42,892 bases of DNA from Methylobacterium sp. J-088. GTDB lineage: Bacteria; Pseudomonadota; Alphaproteobacteria; Rhizobiales; Beijerinckiaceae. The stretch lies in the NCBI RefSeq assembly GCF_022829295.1, contig NZ_JAKSYH010000098.1, positions 1 to 42,892 on the forward strand. Direction: 5' to 3'. Positions 1 to 7,717 of the stretch are shown here, in pieces. The notes beneath the pieces are model-generated. The model did no database searches. It saw nothing but the letters and a program-made list of their open reading frames with translations, and had not been told where the DNA came from. Position numbers and translations under genes: made by a program. Position 1 is the stretch's first letter. Each line of letters begins with the position of its first letter.

Positions 1-1
1 G

Positions 2-318
2 CGACCTGGGCTGAATAAGGCCCAGGTCGGCGAAGCGCGCGCTTCCTTCGATACACCGCCCGCCCCGATGCCGGAGATCCAACCGCCGAATGCCGGCAAC
101 GATGATCCGCTAAGGGCACTTCACGAGGCTGTCGAGCGCGAACTGCGGGTGGCGGGTTTGATCTGCTGAACGGCCACAAGGCCATCGCTGTCCTGCTGCC
201 GGGTATCCCCGAGCCCGAGCACGTCCGGGAGGTTCGGGCGATCCTGCGACCGCTGGCCGAGTTTAGCGAGCGAGCAGCCGAGCCGCCTCATCCTCCGGCG
301 AGATCTCCGCGAGGTTGA
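2..318 (+). pseudogene. C-terminal end of an unidentified gene, apparently frameshifted
   Basis: The window opens inside a reading frame (2-169) that ends at a TGA. A second frame, open from about position 106, carries G/C-ending codons from about 160 to 255 and stops at 316-318. The first frame reads ...HEAVERELRVAG and the second continues FDLLNGHKAIAVLLPGIPEP, so one gene broken by a frameshift near 150-160 explains both halves better than two genes. The last 50 or so bases run antisense to the IHF-like gene. No family is recognised. It could also be two unrelated short frames; the upstream part lies outside the window. Confidence 0.3.
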
Positions 319-586
319 GCCGCGCCTTCATCGTCTTGGACGGGTTGAACTGGATGGTCGTCTTGGCCGCAACCTGCACACGGTCACCCGAGCGGGGGTT
401 GCGACCGGCGCGGGCCTTCGTCCGCCGCGTTGAGAAAGCGCCGAAGCCGCGCAGTTCAACTCGGTCGCCGTCCGCCAGTGCCGAGGCGATCCGGTCGAGG
501 ATGGTGTCGACCACCCCTTCGACTTCGCGTGCGTAGAGGTGCGGGTTCTGCGCCGCGATGCGGGCGACAAGCTCGGATCGGATCAT
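263..586 (-). CDS. IHF-beta/HU-family nucleoid DNA-bending protein
   Basis: A 107-residue member of the HU/IHF family, which binds DNA as a dimer and bends it sharply. The chosen start gives [20 protein letters not shown], the usual IHF-beta N-terminus; an upstream ATG would add 12 basic residues. The family core is visible: [20 protein letters not shown] (residues 38-57) and the DNA-intercalating arm with [11 protein letters not shown] (about 63-73), including the conserved proline. The C-terminus ([15 protein letters not shown] plus a 17-residue acidic tail) differs from the usual PYFKTGKEMRERL ending of chromosomal IHF-beta, so this is probably an accessory paralogue. It is divergent from the next gene. 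IHF/HU proteins often assist phage recombination, but a link to the integrase here is only inference. Confidence 0.85.
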   Translation of the reverse strand: MIRSELVARIAAQNPHLYAREVEGVVDTILDRIASALADGDRVELRGFGAFSTRRTKARAGRNPRSGDRVQVAAKTTIQFNPSKTMKARLNLAEISPEDEAARLLAR

Positions 587-936
587 GCCGGGACGGTGCC
601 GCCGCTGCATCACACGGGGCAAGTGCGAGGCCGCACGATCCCCGGCAACGTTGACTTAACCGTGCGCCCCGGCCGACATGGACCGTTCCGGCTGCACCCG
701 CCCTGGCGAGTCGCGGCCACCCTCAGGAGAGAAGCCGCCGCGGATCTGAGACCCTGAAACGACTACGGGCCCCCTGTCGCCAAACAGAGAGCCCGCGAAA
801 TCGAAATGGTGTCCTGGGACACGGTTCACGCCCCCCAGACATCATAGCTCCCGCCGGGAGTCAACGGGAACGCCAATTCCCGGAGCGATGAAGTCGTGCC
901 TTGATCACAGCCGCGGTCCGAAAAGGACCGGGTTCG
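587..936. promoter_or_regulatory. Divergent intergenic region with palindromes and a hairpin over a ribosome site
   Basis: About 350 bases without a supported gene separate the IHF-like gene from the helix-turn-helix gene. Close to the latter lie three dyads: CTCCCG-C-CGGGAG (848-860), CGGGAA-N6-TTCCCG (865-882) and CGGTCC-gaaaa-GGACCG (914-930). The loop and right arm of the last contain AAAAGGA (921-927), the best Shine-Dalgarno match for the ATG at 937. The first two could be operators and the third could mask translation. No clear -35/-10 pair was identified. Confidence 0.45.
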
Positions 937-1698
937 ATGTTTCACGCCACCATGCGGTCGGCGATCAAGGGCGCGCGGACACTCGCGCAGCTCGACGACC
1001 TGTCGCGCACCATCTGGCAGGCCCACGCCGCCGAGACCGTCACCGACTCAGAGGCCCAGGGTTTGGCCGAGGCGCTGCACACCCGCAGGGCTTCCGTCCG
1101 CGAGACCGTGGTGCCCGTCGGCATTCCGCTCGGCCGCGTGACGCTGTTCCCGCCGAAGCGCCTGCAGCGGGCTCCTGAGCGATCCGTGGCCATCGAGCGC
1201 CGCCGTCGGCTGGCCTGCTCCGGCCCGATGCCGCCTGCGCTCGCCAGCAGGTTCACCACCGGGCAACTCGCGGTGCTGCGGGTGGTGGGCGACGAGATGG
1301 CCCGTCACGGCGCCTGTGGGCTGTGCATCGACGCCATCGCGGCGCGGGCTGGCGTGTGCCGTCGGCTGGCGCAGGGAGCGATCCGGCTGGCCGAGGGCGA
1401 CGGGCTATTGACCATTCAGGAGCGCCGCCACCAGGGGCGGAAGTCGGATCCCAACGTGCTCCGCATCATCAGCCGGGAGTGGCTGCAGTGGCTCCGGCGG
1501 GGAGGGCGATCCGCGGCTCCGGCGCTGCTCGGCAGCATAGGGTGCAAAACGATGCACCCCACGGATAGAGGAGATCCACAGAGGGAAGTTGTGGATACGG
1601 ACCCGAAGAAGGGCTGCCGAGAGGCAGCGGGCGACCTCAACCGATCAGAGCGTTCGAGAATTCGCGCGGTTGGTCGCACTGACCAAGCTATGCGGTGA
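937..1698 (+). CDS. Helix-turn-helix domain protein of plasmid/island type
   Basis: A 253-residue protein starting MFHATMRSAIKGARTLAQLD; this ATG has AAAAGGA ten bases upstream, whereas a TTG at 901 would add 12 residues. The N-terminal 60 residues are helical, followed by a basic stretch (ERRRRLA). A helix-turn-helix region follows around residues 102-165: FTTGQLAVLRVVGDEM, then CGLCIDAIAARAGVCRRLAQ, then GDGLLTIQERRHQGRK as a likely wing. The tail from about residue 190 is polar and disordered-looking. I recall similar proteins on Methylobacterium plasmids and islands, where they are annotated only as helix-turn-helix proteins. DNA-binding regulator or replication-associated protein are both possible; which DNA it binds is unknown. 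Confidence 0.7.
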   Translation: MFHATMRSAIKGARTLAQLDDLSRTIWQAHAAETVTDSEAQGLAEALHTRRASVRETVVPVGIPLGRVTLFPPKRLQRAPERSVAIERRRRLACSGPMPPALASRFTTGQLAVLRVVGDEMARHGACGLCIDAIAARAGVCRRLAQGAIRLAEGDGLLTIQERRHQGRKSDPNVLRIISREWLQWLRRGGRSAAPALLGSIGCKTMHPTDRGDPQREVVDTDPKKGCREAAGDLNRSERSRIRAVGRTDQAMR

Positions 1699-1731
1699 GG
1701 GTATGCAGGCGGCCGATCTATCGAACGAACC

Positions 1732-2505
1732 ATGATAGCCGATGACGCACGTTCCCTCTCAGGCCTCACGATGAGTACGGAACCGGTCGAGGATACCTCG
1801 GACGCATCCCGGGCCGTGCTCTCCGACCAAATCCGAAGACGTCTCGGGAGCCTGCTCGCCATTGCCTACGGTCAGGAGGACGCCGAGCAGAGCGCCACAG
1901 GGCACTTCGCCGACCTGCTGGCCAAACTCGACGTCGCGTTTGGGGAAGCACGCAGCCGCGATGCCGCTGAGTTCCAGCGTCAGTTCCTCGCCGTAGCACC
2001 GAGCCTGCGTAGGTTCGCCATCTCGCTCGCTCGCGACGCCACGGCAGCCGACGACCTCGTGCAGGACACGCTTCTGCGGGCTTGGAAGAACCGAGAGCGC
2101 TTCGAGCCGGGCACGAACTTCGAGGCCTGGACCTTCACGATCCTGCGCAACGCTTTCTACAGTGGTCAGCGTAAGTTTCGTGAGGTCGAGGATGACGATG
2201 GAAGTCACACTGCTCGGCTCGCCATCCCGCCCGATCAATCCGGGCGCCTCGACCTTCAGGACGTGCGCACCGCGCTCGACCGGCTCGCGCCGGTGATGCG
2301 GGAGGCGCTGGTGCTCGTGACGATTGAGGACATGAGCTATGACGAAGCTGCTGCGGTCATGGGCTGCCAAGTCGGTACCGTGAAGAGCCGTGTCTGGCGC
2401 GCCCGGGATCAACTCACGCGGGCACTCGGCTACACCAGGGCTGAGATTGGCAGTGACGGAGTGATGCTCTCGGCGCTCGTCGGACCTGGCGAGGTCAGCG
2501 GGTGA
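1732..2505 (+). CDS. ECF sigma factor, EcfG-like
   Basis: A 257-residue RNA polymerase sigma factor of the extracytoplasmic-function class. Region 2 is seen at about residues 80-145 (FQRQFLAVAPSLRRFAISLA, ADDLVQDTLLRAWKNRERF, FEAWTFTILRNAFY) and region 4 at about 180-235 (ALDRLAPVMREALVLV, MSYDEAAAVMGCQVGTVKSR). The DDLVQDTLLRAW and GTxxEAWxFTILRNAFY phrasing is typical of the EcfG group, which drives the general stress response in Alphaproteobacteria. It is unusual in carrying about 80 extra N-terminal residues, and no PhyR or NepR partner lies in the window. ATG at 1771 is an alternative start. Its stop overlaps the start of the DUF2934 gene by four bases (GTGA), so the two are probably cotranslated. 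Confidence 0.9.
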   Translation: MIADDARSLSGLTMSTEPVEDTSDASRAVLSDQIRRRLGSLLAIAYGQEDAEQSATGHFADLLAKLDVAFGEARSRDAAEFQRQFLAVAPSLRRFAISLARDATAADDLVQDTLLRAWKNRERFEPGTNFEAWTFTILRNAFYSGQRKFREVEDDDGSHTARLAIPPDQSGRLDLQDVRTALDRLAPVMREALVLVTIEDMSYDEAAAVMGCQVGTVKSRVWRARDQLTRALGYTRAEIGSDGVMLSALVGPGEVSG

Positions 2506-2672
2506 GCTCGGATCCGTTCATAGCGTGTGCTGCAGAGACACGGATCCCGCACGATGCGATCCGGGACCGTGCCTACGACCTATGGGACCGACACCATCGG
2601 CCTGATGGCTATGAGCTGAAGTTCTGGTTCATGGTCGAGCGCGAGTTGAAGGCGGAGCGACGAGCGGCGTAG
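2502..2672 (+). CDS. Short DUF2934-like protein, coupled to the sigma factor
   Basis: A 56-residue gene with a GTG start inside the stop of the sigma-factor gene (GTGA overlap). The product contains HDAIRDRAYDLWDRHHRPDG followed by YELKFWFMVERELKAERRAA, which fits the DUF2934 pattern IRxRAYxLWExxGRPxGxxxxxWxxAExEL. The function of that family is unknown; in Alphaproteobacteria it is often found as a short stand-alone protein. Physical coupling to an ECF sigma factor suggests joint expression, for example in stress response, but this is inference from position only. Confidence 0.7.
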   Translation: MSSDPFIACAAETRIPHDAIRDRAYDLWDRHHRPDGYELKFWFMVERELKAERRAA

Positions 2673-2733
2673 TTGGCAAGCCAAGCCGAGCTAGCGTGAT
2701 GGCCATCACCACCGACGGTATTGCGTTCCACGC

Positions 2734-3153
2734 ATGTATCCCGGGGCCTGGGACACGCCCGCCTTTACAAGGCTAAATACCTACGGGCGCAGACTTATGA
2801 GCGAAGGTATCGTCCTGCTACGTCGGAGAGGTGAGGAACGGTCTGCAATTGCTCGGGTCGATGCTGCTGCGGTGGAATTGCTGGCCAGCGGTCAAGCGAC
2901 GACACTGCAGGCGGCACGCGCCGAAGTAATCCTCGCGGACCTGTGCGAGCAACGGGAACACATGGCGGCGCTGCTTGCCGACCTACGGGGGCGTGCGCCG
3001 ATCGGTGAGGCTCAGATCGGCGAGGCCAACGCCAACCTGATCACTGCGATCAACAAAGGCATCGTGCAGATCGACCTGTTCGTCGCGCAAGCCCGAGCTT
3101 ATGCCGAGGAAGCTATCCCAGCAGGTCAGGTTGGGGATCAGATCGACCTCTGA
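2734..3153 (+). CDS. Hypothetical helical protein
   Basis: A predicted 139-residue soluble protein; a shorter version begins at the ATG at 2797 (MSEGIVLLRRRGEERSAIAR), which leaves out a Trp/Thr-containing leader that looks less protein-like. The rest is rich in Ala, Leu, Glu and Gln and should be mostly alpha-helical (VELLASGQATTLQAARAEVI, then CEQREHMAALLADLRGR and ITAINKGIVQIDLFVAQARA). No family is recognised. It ends six bases before the convergent chemoreceptor gene. Codon third positions are moderately G/C rich, so it is probably real, but no start has a clear ribosome site. Confidence 0.5.
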   Translation: MYPGAWDTPAFTRLNTYGRRLMSEGIVLLRRRGEERSAIARVDAAAVELLASGQATTLQAARAEVILADLCEQREHMAALLADLRGRAPIGEAQIGEANANLITAINKGIVQIDLFVAQARAYAEEAIPAGQVGDQIDL

Positions 3154-3158
3154 CAGCT

Positions 3159-4853
3159 TCAGTGCCGGTAGCGTTCGGCGAGGGCCATCAGCGCCTGGGC
3201 CAGCTCCGTGAGGTTGGCGGAGGCGGACTCGACCTGCCTCGTGCCGGCCGCGGTCTGCTGGCTCGCCTGCCGGATGTTCTGGAGCGCCCCCATCACCTGC
3301 TCGATGCCCATCTGCTGCTGGTTCGCTGACGCGATCACCTGCTGGAACACCTGAGTACCCTCCTCGATCTTCGCGGTGATCTCCTCGATGGTGCGCTGCG
3401 TCGTGTCCGAGCGGGCCTTGCCGGCGGCAGCGCGCTTGACCGCCTCCTCGGTGAGCATCACCGAGGTGTTGATGCCCCGCTGGATCTCCCCCAGGATCCC
3501 GCGCACCTGACCGGTCGCCGCCTTGGCCTGATCGGCCAGCAGCTTCATCTCCGAGGCGACCACCGCGAAGCTGCGCCCGCTCTCGCCGGCCGCGGCCGCC
3601 TCGATCGCGGCGTTGAGGGCGAGCAGATGCGTGCGCTCCGAGATGTCGTTGACCGTCTCGATGATGTCGCCGATCGTCTGGGTCTTCTCCGACAGGCTGA
3701 CAATGTTGCCGGCCACCGCCTCGGCCTGCTCGCGGATCGCGTCCATGGCCTTGGCGGTGTCGGAGACGGCACGCAGGCCCTGCCGGGAGGTCTGGGCGGT
3801 GGCCTGCGCGGTGGCGATCACCTCGGTGGCGCGCTTGCCGATCTGGGCGCCGGTATGAGTGATCTGATCCATGGTCGCGGCGGTCTGCTGCACGGCGGCG
3901 AACTGTTCCTCGACCGACGCAGCCTGCTCCTGCGCCGAAGCGCGGATCTCAGCCGCGGCGGCGTTCAGATCCGCGGTGGCGGCCCGGTTCGTCCGGGCCA
4001 AGTCCGAGAGGCCCGCCACCATCGCGTTCAGGTTGGTAGCGAGGCGACCGATCTCGTCGCCGCTGTGCGCCTCAAGCCGCCCCGAGAGGTCGCCTTCGCC
4101 CACCCGGTCGACGAACTCCATCAGGCCCTTCAGCGGCTGCACCACTGCCCGGGCGATCAGCCACGTAATCAGGATCGCCAGCAGCACAGCAGTTGCCAGC
4201 GTGAGGTAAATTGACAGGCGTGAGCTCTCTTGGATCTCGCTCACTCTGCGTTGACCGGCGGCAAAATTGTCGTCGAGTACGCCGCGAGTGCCGTCGACAC
4301 GCTGCAGCAGCGCAGCCTGTGTCTGGTTGAGTTCCGCGTTCCGACTGATGACAGAGGCGACGTCCTTGACCGCTACGGCAGAGAACAGTGCCTCGGCTTT
4401 CATGCGTAGGCTCGTAAAGAAGGCTGCAGTCTCAGTCGCTTGAGCGTTAAGCTTTCTCCAGTTTGCAGCCCGCTCATTTGATATGGCCAGCGGTTCATAC
4501 TCCTGCGCCGACCGGATGAGCGCCTTCAGCGCAGCTTCGACTTGATCGGCGGTCTGGCGCCAAGCCCTTGCTGTCTCGCCAATCGGCTTGCCAAGGAGGG
4601 CGGGGTCAGTCGTATCACCACGCTCCCGCACGAGGAAATCGATGACAGCGTTACGGCGCAGGTTGCCGATCGCGCGGGTATCATTACCCAAATCGTCGAT
4701 GAGGCGGGCGAGCTTGAGGTCGCGCGCGACGATGCCGTCAGTTGCTTCTCGTGCCGAACCAAGCTGGACGATCGCGTAGACGCCGAGCGCCACCATCATC
4801 AGGGTTACGGCAGCGAAGCCGAGCAAGATGCGTTGTGCAATCGAAAACGACAC
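3159..4853 (-). CDS. Methyl-accepting chemotaxis protein with four-helix-bundle sensor
   Basis: Transmembrane chemoreceptor of about 565 residues that would signal to CheA/CheW at the cytoplasmic membrane. From a GTG start (VSFSIAQRILLGFAAV) the order is: TM1; periplasmic four-helix-bundle sensor with the 4HB_MCP pattern; TM2 (IYLTLATAVLLAILITWLIA); HAMP (VVQPLKGLMEFVDRVGEGDL); methylated helices; and signalling tip (NDISERTHLLALNAAIEAAA, then GESGRSFAVVASEMKLLADQ). The tip has RTHLLALN and GRSFAVVASEMK where most receptors have QTNLLALN and GRGFAVVAxEVR, a recognised class variant. An ATG at 4937 would add a Pro/Trp-rich leader and is less likely. No CheB/CheR pentapeptide tether is seen at the C-terminus. 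The ligand cannot be predicted. Confidence 0.9.
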   Translation of the reverse strand: MSFSIAQRILLGFAAVTLMMVALGVYAIVQLGSAREATDGIVARDLKLARLIDDLGNDTRAIGNLRRNAVIDFLVRERGDTTDPALLGKPIGETARAWRQTADQVEAALKALIRSAQEYEPLAISNERAANWRKLNAQATETAAFFTSLRMKAEALFSAVAVKDVASVISRNAELNQTQAALLQRVDGTRGVLDDNFAAGQRRVSEIQESSRLSIYLTLATAVLLAILITWLIARAVVQPLKGLMEFVDRVGEGDLSGRLEAHSGDEIGRLATNLNAMVAGLSDLARTNRAATADLNAAAAEIRASAQEQAASVEEQFAAVQQTAATMDQITHTGAQIGKRATEVIATAQATAQTSRQGLRAVSDTAKAMDAIREQAEAVAGNIVSLSEKTQTIGDIIETVNDISERTHLLALNAAIEAAAAGESGRSFAVVASEMKLLADQAKAATGQVRGILGEIQRGINTSVMLTEEAVKRAAAGKARSDTTQRTIEEITAKIEEGTQVFQQVIASANQQQMGIEQVMGALQNIRQASQQTAAGTRQVESASANLTELAQALMALAERYRH

Positions 4854-5047
4854 CGAGACCTCTAGGTACAACCATCCGAGGGGCACCCAAGACGGGACCG
4901 GCGGATCGGGGAACCCGAGATCTCTCACATCCGGCATGAGGCGCCTACAACCGGGGCGTCATCAAGTTGCTGCGTGGTCGCGCGAGACACGGCGGGACTG
5001 AAGAGTGCAGAGAGCCGGCTCACGGCCTATGGACGCAACCAGTAATC

Positions 5048-5326
5048 TCAACCGTCCTCGCCTATGCCGTAGGTGCGAGCGGCCTTCGCCATGCGGGTGA
5101 GCCGATCGAGATCCAACTCCACATCATCAACCTGCGGGCGCTCGCCAAGATCGACAAGTACTAGGCGCAACGCTTCGATCATCGTTTCCAGCGACGCCCC
5201 GAGGGCGCGGATCTGCGCACCGCGGGGGCCGAGGTCCACCCCTTCAGCGAAGGCCCCGGCTAGGGTCGCCGTAAGGTCCTGAACCTCGCCAAACGGAACG
5301 ATGGATCGAGGTTCCACGAGGCTCAT
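5048..5326 (-). CDS. Hypothetical protein
   Basis: A 92-residue acidic soluble protein (MSLVEPRSIVPFGEVQDLTA... RPQVDDVELDLDRLTRMAKA). It is mostly helical, with a central Leu/Ala helix (IRALGASLETMIEALRLVLV). No family is recognised. Third codon positions are G/C rich and the composition is protein-like, so it is probably genuine. It lies alone between the chemoreceptor and the membrane-protein gene. A weak reading frame (5323-5574) overlaps its start by four bases. Confidence 0.5.
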   Translation of the reverse strand: MSLVEPRSIVPFGEVQDLTATLAGAFAEGVDLGPRGAQIRALGASLETMIEALRLVLVDLGERPQVDDVELDLDRLTRMAKAARTYGIGEDG

Positions 5327-5572
5327 CGCGGTCTCTGGCTGCTTGAATGGTCGGAAGGATAGAGCCGCCTATAGCAGATGCGAGGTTTGCCTACTTTGTC
5401 AGCATATTTGAGGAGCCGAGTGCAGATCCACACAGTTGCCGGCTCATCATCCACCGCGTTCCAGCGTATTAACCATCGTGCAACACAGGTTAATAAATCG
5501 TTGGCGTAAAGCTCAGCTTTGTGAGGAAATACGTAGGCGGGCTGGCGGCTCGCTCCATCCTCCGAGGTCATC

Positions 5573-6643
5573 ATGGTTCGGGTCACGGCGCTCAGGCTCC
5601 CTCGTCGCCTGGGTCTTCGCACTCTCGCGAGCTTCGCCGTGTCGCCCCTGCTTTCCCTCGTCAGCACAGGCTCAGCCAGCGCTCACGTGAAGTGGTTCTG
5701 TGCCTACGACGTCGCCGGCCAGCCGCGTGGCCTCGAACAGGTGCTTTGCCCGAACTTCGAGTGGCTCACCGGACTCGCCATCGTCTGCCTGATGCTGGGC
5801 TGCCTCGCCGAGGGTACGCCGCTGGGCGCAGCCCTGATGAATGCCCTGGACCGCGTCACCTCCCGTATCCGCACCGACACCGAGCTGCTGGTCCGCTGCA
5901 CGCTCGGCTTCTTCCTGGTCTCGGTGTGGGGGCTCGGTGGCATCATCCTGACGCCCGAGCTGACGACCGACGTGGCCTGGATCTCGTGGCTGCAGCTCGC
6001 CATGGCCGCCTGCCTGATCTCACGCCGGACCATGCCGTTGACCGGCCTCGGCATCGTCTTTCTTTTCTCGTTCGCCACCGCCCAGTACGGCCTGTTCCAC
6101 CTCGCCGATTATCCGGTGTTCCTGGGCGTGGCGGTCTACCTGATCTGCCAGGGGTTGGGCCTGATGCCGTTCGACATCCGGCCGCTCGACATCGTGCGCT
6201 GGACAGCCGCCATCACGCTGATGTGGGCCTCGGTCGAGAAGTGGGCCTACCCGCAGTGGACGGATCCGCTGCTCGCCGCCAAGCCGCAGATGACTATGGG
6301 CGCCACGCCCGAGCTGTTCATGCAGGCCGCCGGCGTGATCGAGTTCACCCTGGCCTTCGCGCTGATCTGGACGCCGCTGGTGCGCCGGATGTCCGCGATC
6401 ATCCTGGCGGCGATCTTCGTCTCGGCGGTGTTCGAGTTCGGCAAGGTGGATGCAATCGGCCATTCCGGCATCATCGTCGTGCTGCTGGGCATCGCCGCCG
6501 ATGACGCCCGGTCTCGGGTACGGGTGCGGGATGCAGCTTGGGCGCCGGCCTACTTCGGCGGTGCGCTCGCGATCTTCCTGGCGCTGTACTACGTCGGGCA
6601 CGAGGCTCTGTATGGCGGCTTGAACGGTCTGCCGCTGATCTGA
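5573..6643 (+). CDS. Conserved multi-pass membrane protein with exported N-terminus
   Basis: A 356-residue integral membrane protein. It starts with a signal peptide ending in ...LVSTGSASA, so cleavage would expose a mature N-terminus HVKWFCAYDV; a second Cys follows in QVLCPNFEWL. About nine hydrophobic segments follow, including LTGLAIVCLMLGCLAEG, LLVRCTLGFFLVSVWGLGG, LTGLGIVFLFSFATAQYG and IFLALYYVGHEALYG. A conserved-looking loop reads LMWASVEKWAYPQWTDPLL, weakly like DoxX-type proteins. I recall close relatives in Bradyrhizobium and other Rhizobiales, all uncharacterised. An exposed N-terminal His is used to bind copper in CopC-type proteins, and a blue-copper gene converges from the other side. 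That makes a copper or redox role worth considering, though unproven. GAGG upstream supports the ATG. Confidence 0.8.
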   Translation: MVRVTALRLPRRLGLRTLASFAVSPLLSLVSTGSASAHVKWFCAYDVAGQPRGLEQVLCPNFEWLTGLAIVCLMLGCLAEGTPLGAALMNALDRVTSRIRTDTELLVRCTLGFFLVSVWGLGGIILTPELTTDVAWISWLQLAMAACLISRRTMPLTGLGIVFLFSFATAQYGLFHLADYPVFLGVAVYLICQGLGLMPFDIRPLDIVRWTAAITLMWASVEKWAYPQWTDPLLAAKPQMTMGATPELFMQAAGVIEFTLAFALIWTPLVRRMSAIILAAIFVSAVFEFGKVDAIGHSGIIVVLLGIAADDARSRVRVRDAAWAPAYFGGALAIFLALYYVGHEALYGGLNGLPLI

Positions 6644-6665
6644 GGCGCCCCCAGCGGCGATGCGC

Positions 6666-7019
6666 CTACCGCACGTGGACGGCGAGCTTCATCTTGGGGT
6701 GAACGCCGCATAGGACGGTGAAATCACCCTCTGTCGGGAAGGTGATGACGGCCCTGGCGCCAGGCTCGATATCGCCGGAGTCGAAGGCGAACGTTTCACT
6801 CTCGACGTAGGCTTGATGGACGAAGTTGTCGTCGTCGTTGACCACGGTGATGTGCTCGCCGACGTGGAGTGCGACGTCCCCGGGGCCAAAGCGCTTGCCC
6901 TTTTGAAAGATGATGTGATCGGATCCTGAAAGGCTCGCAGTAGCTAAGCCGGTCATGGCGGTCGATCCGAATGCCCCAAAGAGCATCACCAATACCAATT
7001 TGCGGTTGCAGGACTGCAT
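6666..7019 (-). CDS. Exported cupredoxin (plastocyanin-like copper protein)
   Basis: A 117-residue protein starting MQSCNRKLVLVMLFGAFGST with a signal peptide ending near TGLATA. The mature part is a small beta-sandwich with a type I copper site: His in DDDNFVHQAYVES and the C-x2-H-x3-M ending in VLCGVHPKMKLAVHV. Ligands are therefore one upstream His, then Cys, His and Met. The likely role is periplasmic electron transfer or copper handling. It converges with the membrane-protein gene 22 bases away, so the two are not cotranscribed. An ATG 21 codons upstream would precede the signal peptide with polar residues and is rejected. Confidence 0.85.
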   Translation of the reverse strand: MQSCNRKLVLVMLFGAFGSTAMTGLATASLSGSDHIIFQKGKRFGPGDVALHVGEHITVVNDDDNFVHQAYVESETFAFDSGDIEPGARAVITFPTEGDFTVLCGVHPKMKLAVHVR

Positions 7020-7148
7020 CGTATGCACCTGATGCTGCGTCGATGGCACTATGATCAATCTTGCAGAAGTTAAAACCGTCACAAAATTTTGTATTCAAAC
7101 CTGAAATCAAGCGGTTGTGATCGTCCTGCGTGCCAAAAACAATGCAGG

Positions 7149-7406
7149 TTAGCTTAGGGCCTGCGGGTGCGGCGAGACCTCGCCCGTGAACCGCGCCGGC
7201 ATCAGCGGGCAACCATCGTGCGCCCGGCGGTGCTGGAGCCAGAGACCGCCCTGCGCCGTGCTGTTGACGTGGATCGCCACGCGGCCGTGACAGACCGGGC
7301 AGCGTTTGATCGCGGCCGGGTAGCGGGCGTGCGCCTGAGCGAAGCTGACCGGGCGCCATGCGCCGTCGATCTCGATCTCACATCCGGTGGTGTCAGCGGT
7401 CGTCAT
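7149..7406 (-). CDS. Small putative zinc-binding protein
   Basis: An 85-residue soluble protein with a CPVCHGRVAIHVN segment (residues about 36-48) and later HRRAHDGCPL. The Cys/His spacing suggests one zinc site. The N-terminal part (MTTADTTGCEIEIDGAWRPV SFAQAHARYP) looks like a small alpha/beta domain. I recall comparable short proteins in Methylobacterium, of unknown function. It stands alone, with no operon partner. Confidence 0.55.
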   Translation of the reverse strand: MTTADTTGCEIEIDGAWRPVSFAQAHARYPAAIKRCPVCHGRVAIHVNSTAQGGLWLQHRRAHDGCPLMPARFTGEVSPHPQALS

Positions 7407-7717
7407 GGCGAATAGGTGTCATGCGATAGTAGTTTCTACTAGCCAAAACCACGGGGAGATCCGGAGGCCGTCCGTGATCATGCGCCATGACGGGTGTAGC
7501 GCTGCTAATACTGAACCCTAGGGCGCTAGACCTCAAAGCTAGTCGGGCCCCAGGTGTCGCAAGCGCAAAGCGATCAGGCGGTAGTCACGCACTGTGAGAT
7601 GACGGATCTACCTACAAAAGTAGACTGATCCGACCTTCAATCATAACAGTGTTTTAACAGCAGCGTGGGTAATTTGCACACGGACCCGCGGCCGGACGCC
7701 CCCGGCAGTTTCGTATC
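7407..7717. other. Intergenic region with a small hairpin, no gene seen
   Basis: About 310 bases of lower GC content than the flanks contain no supported reading frame. A short hairpin TCTAC-N8-GTAGA (7607-7611/7620-7624) sits inside a wider GGATC...GATCC dyad. It probably carries the promoters of the divergent genes on each side, but no convincing -35/-10 pair was found. Confidence 0.4.

Noticed and set aside
5323..5574. Minus-strand frame with a four-base overlap to the 92-residue gene
   Set aside because: The overlap is suggestive, but the product (AYVFPHKAELYANDLLTCVA ...) is not protein-family-like, no ribosome site precedes it and its start lies over that of the membrane-protein gene.
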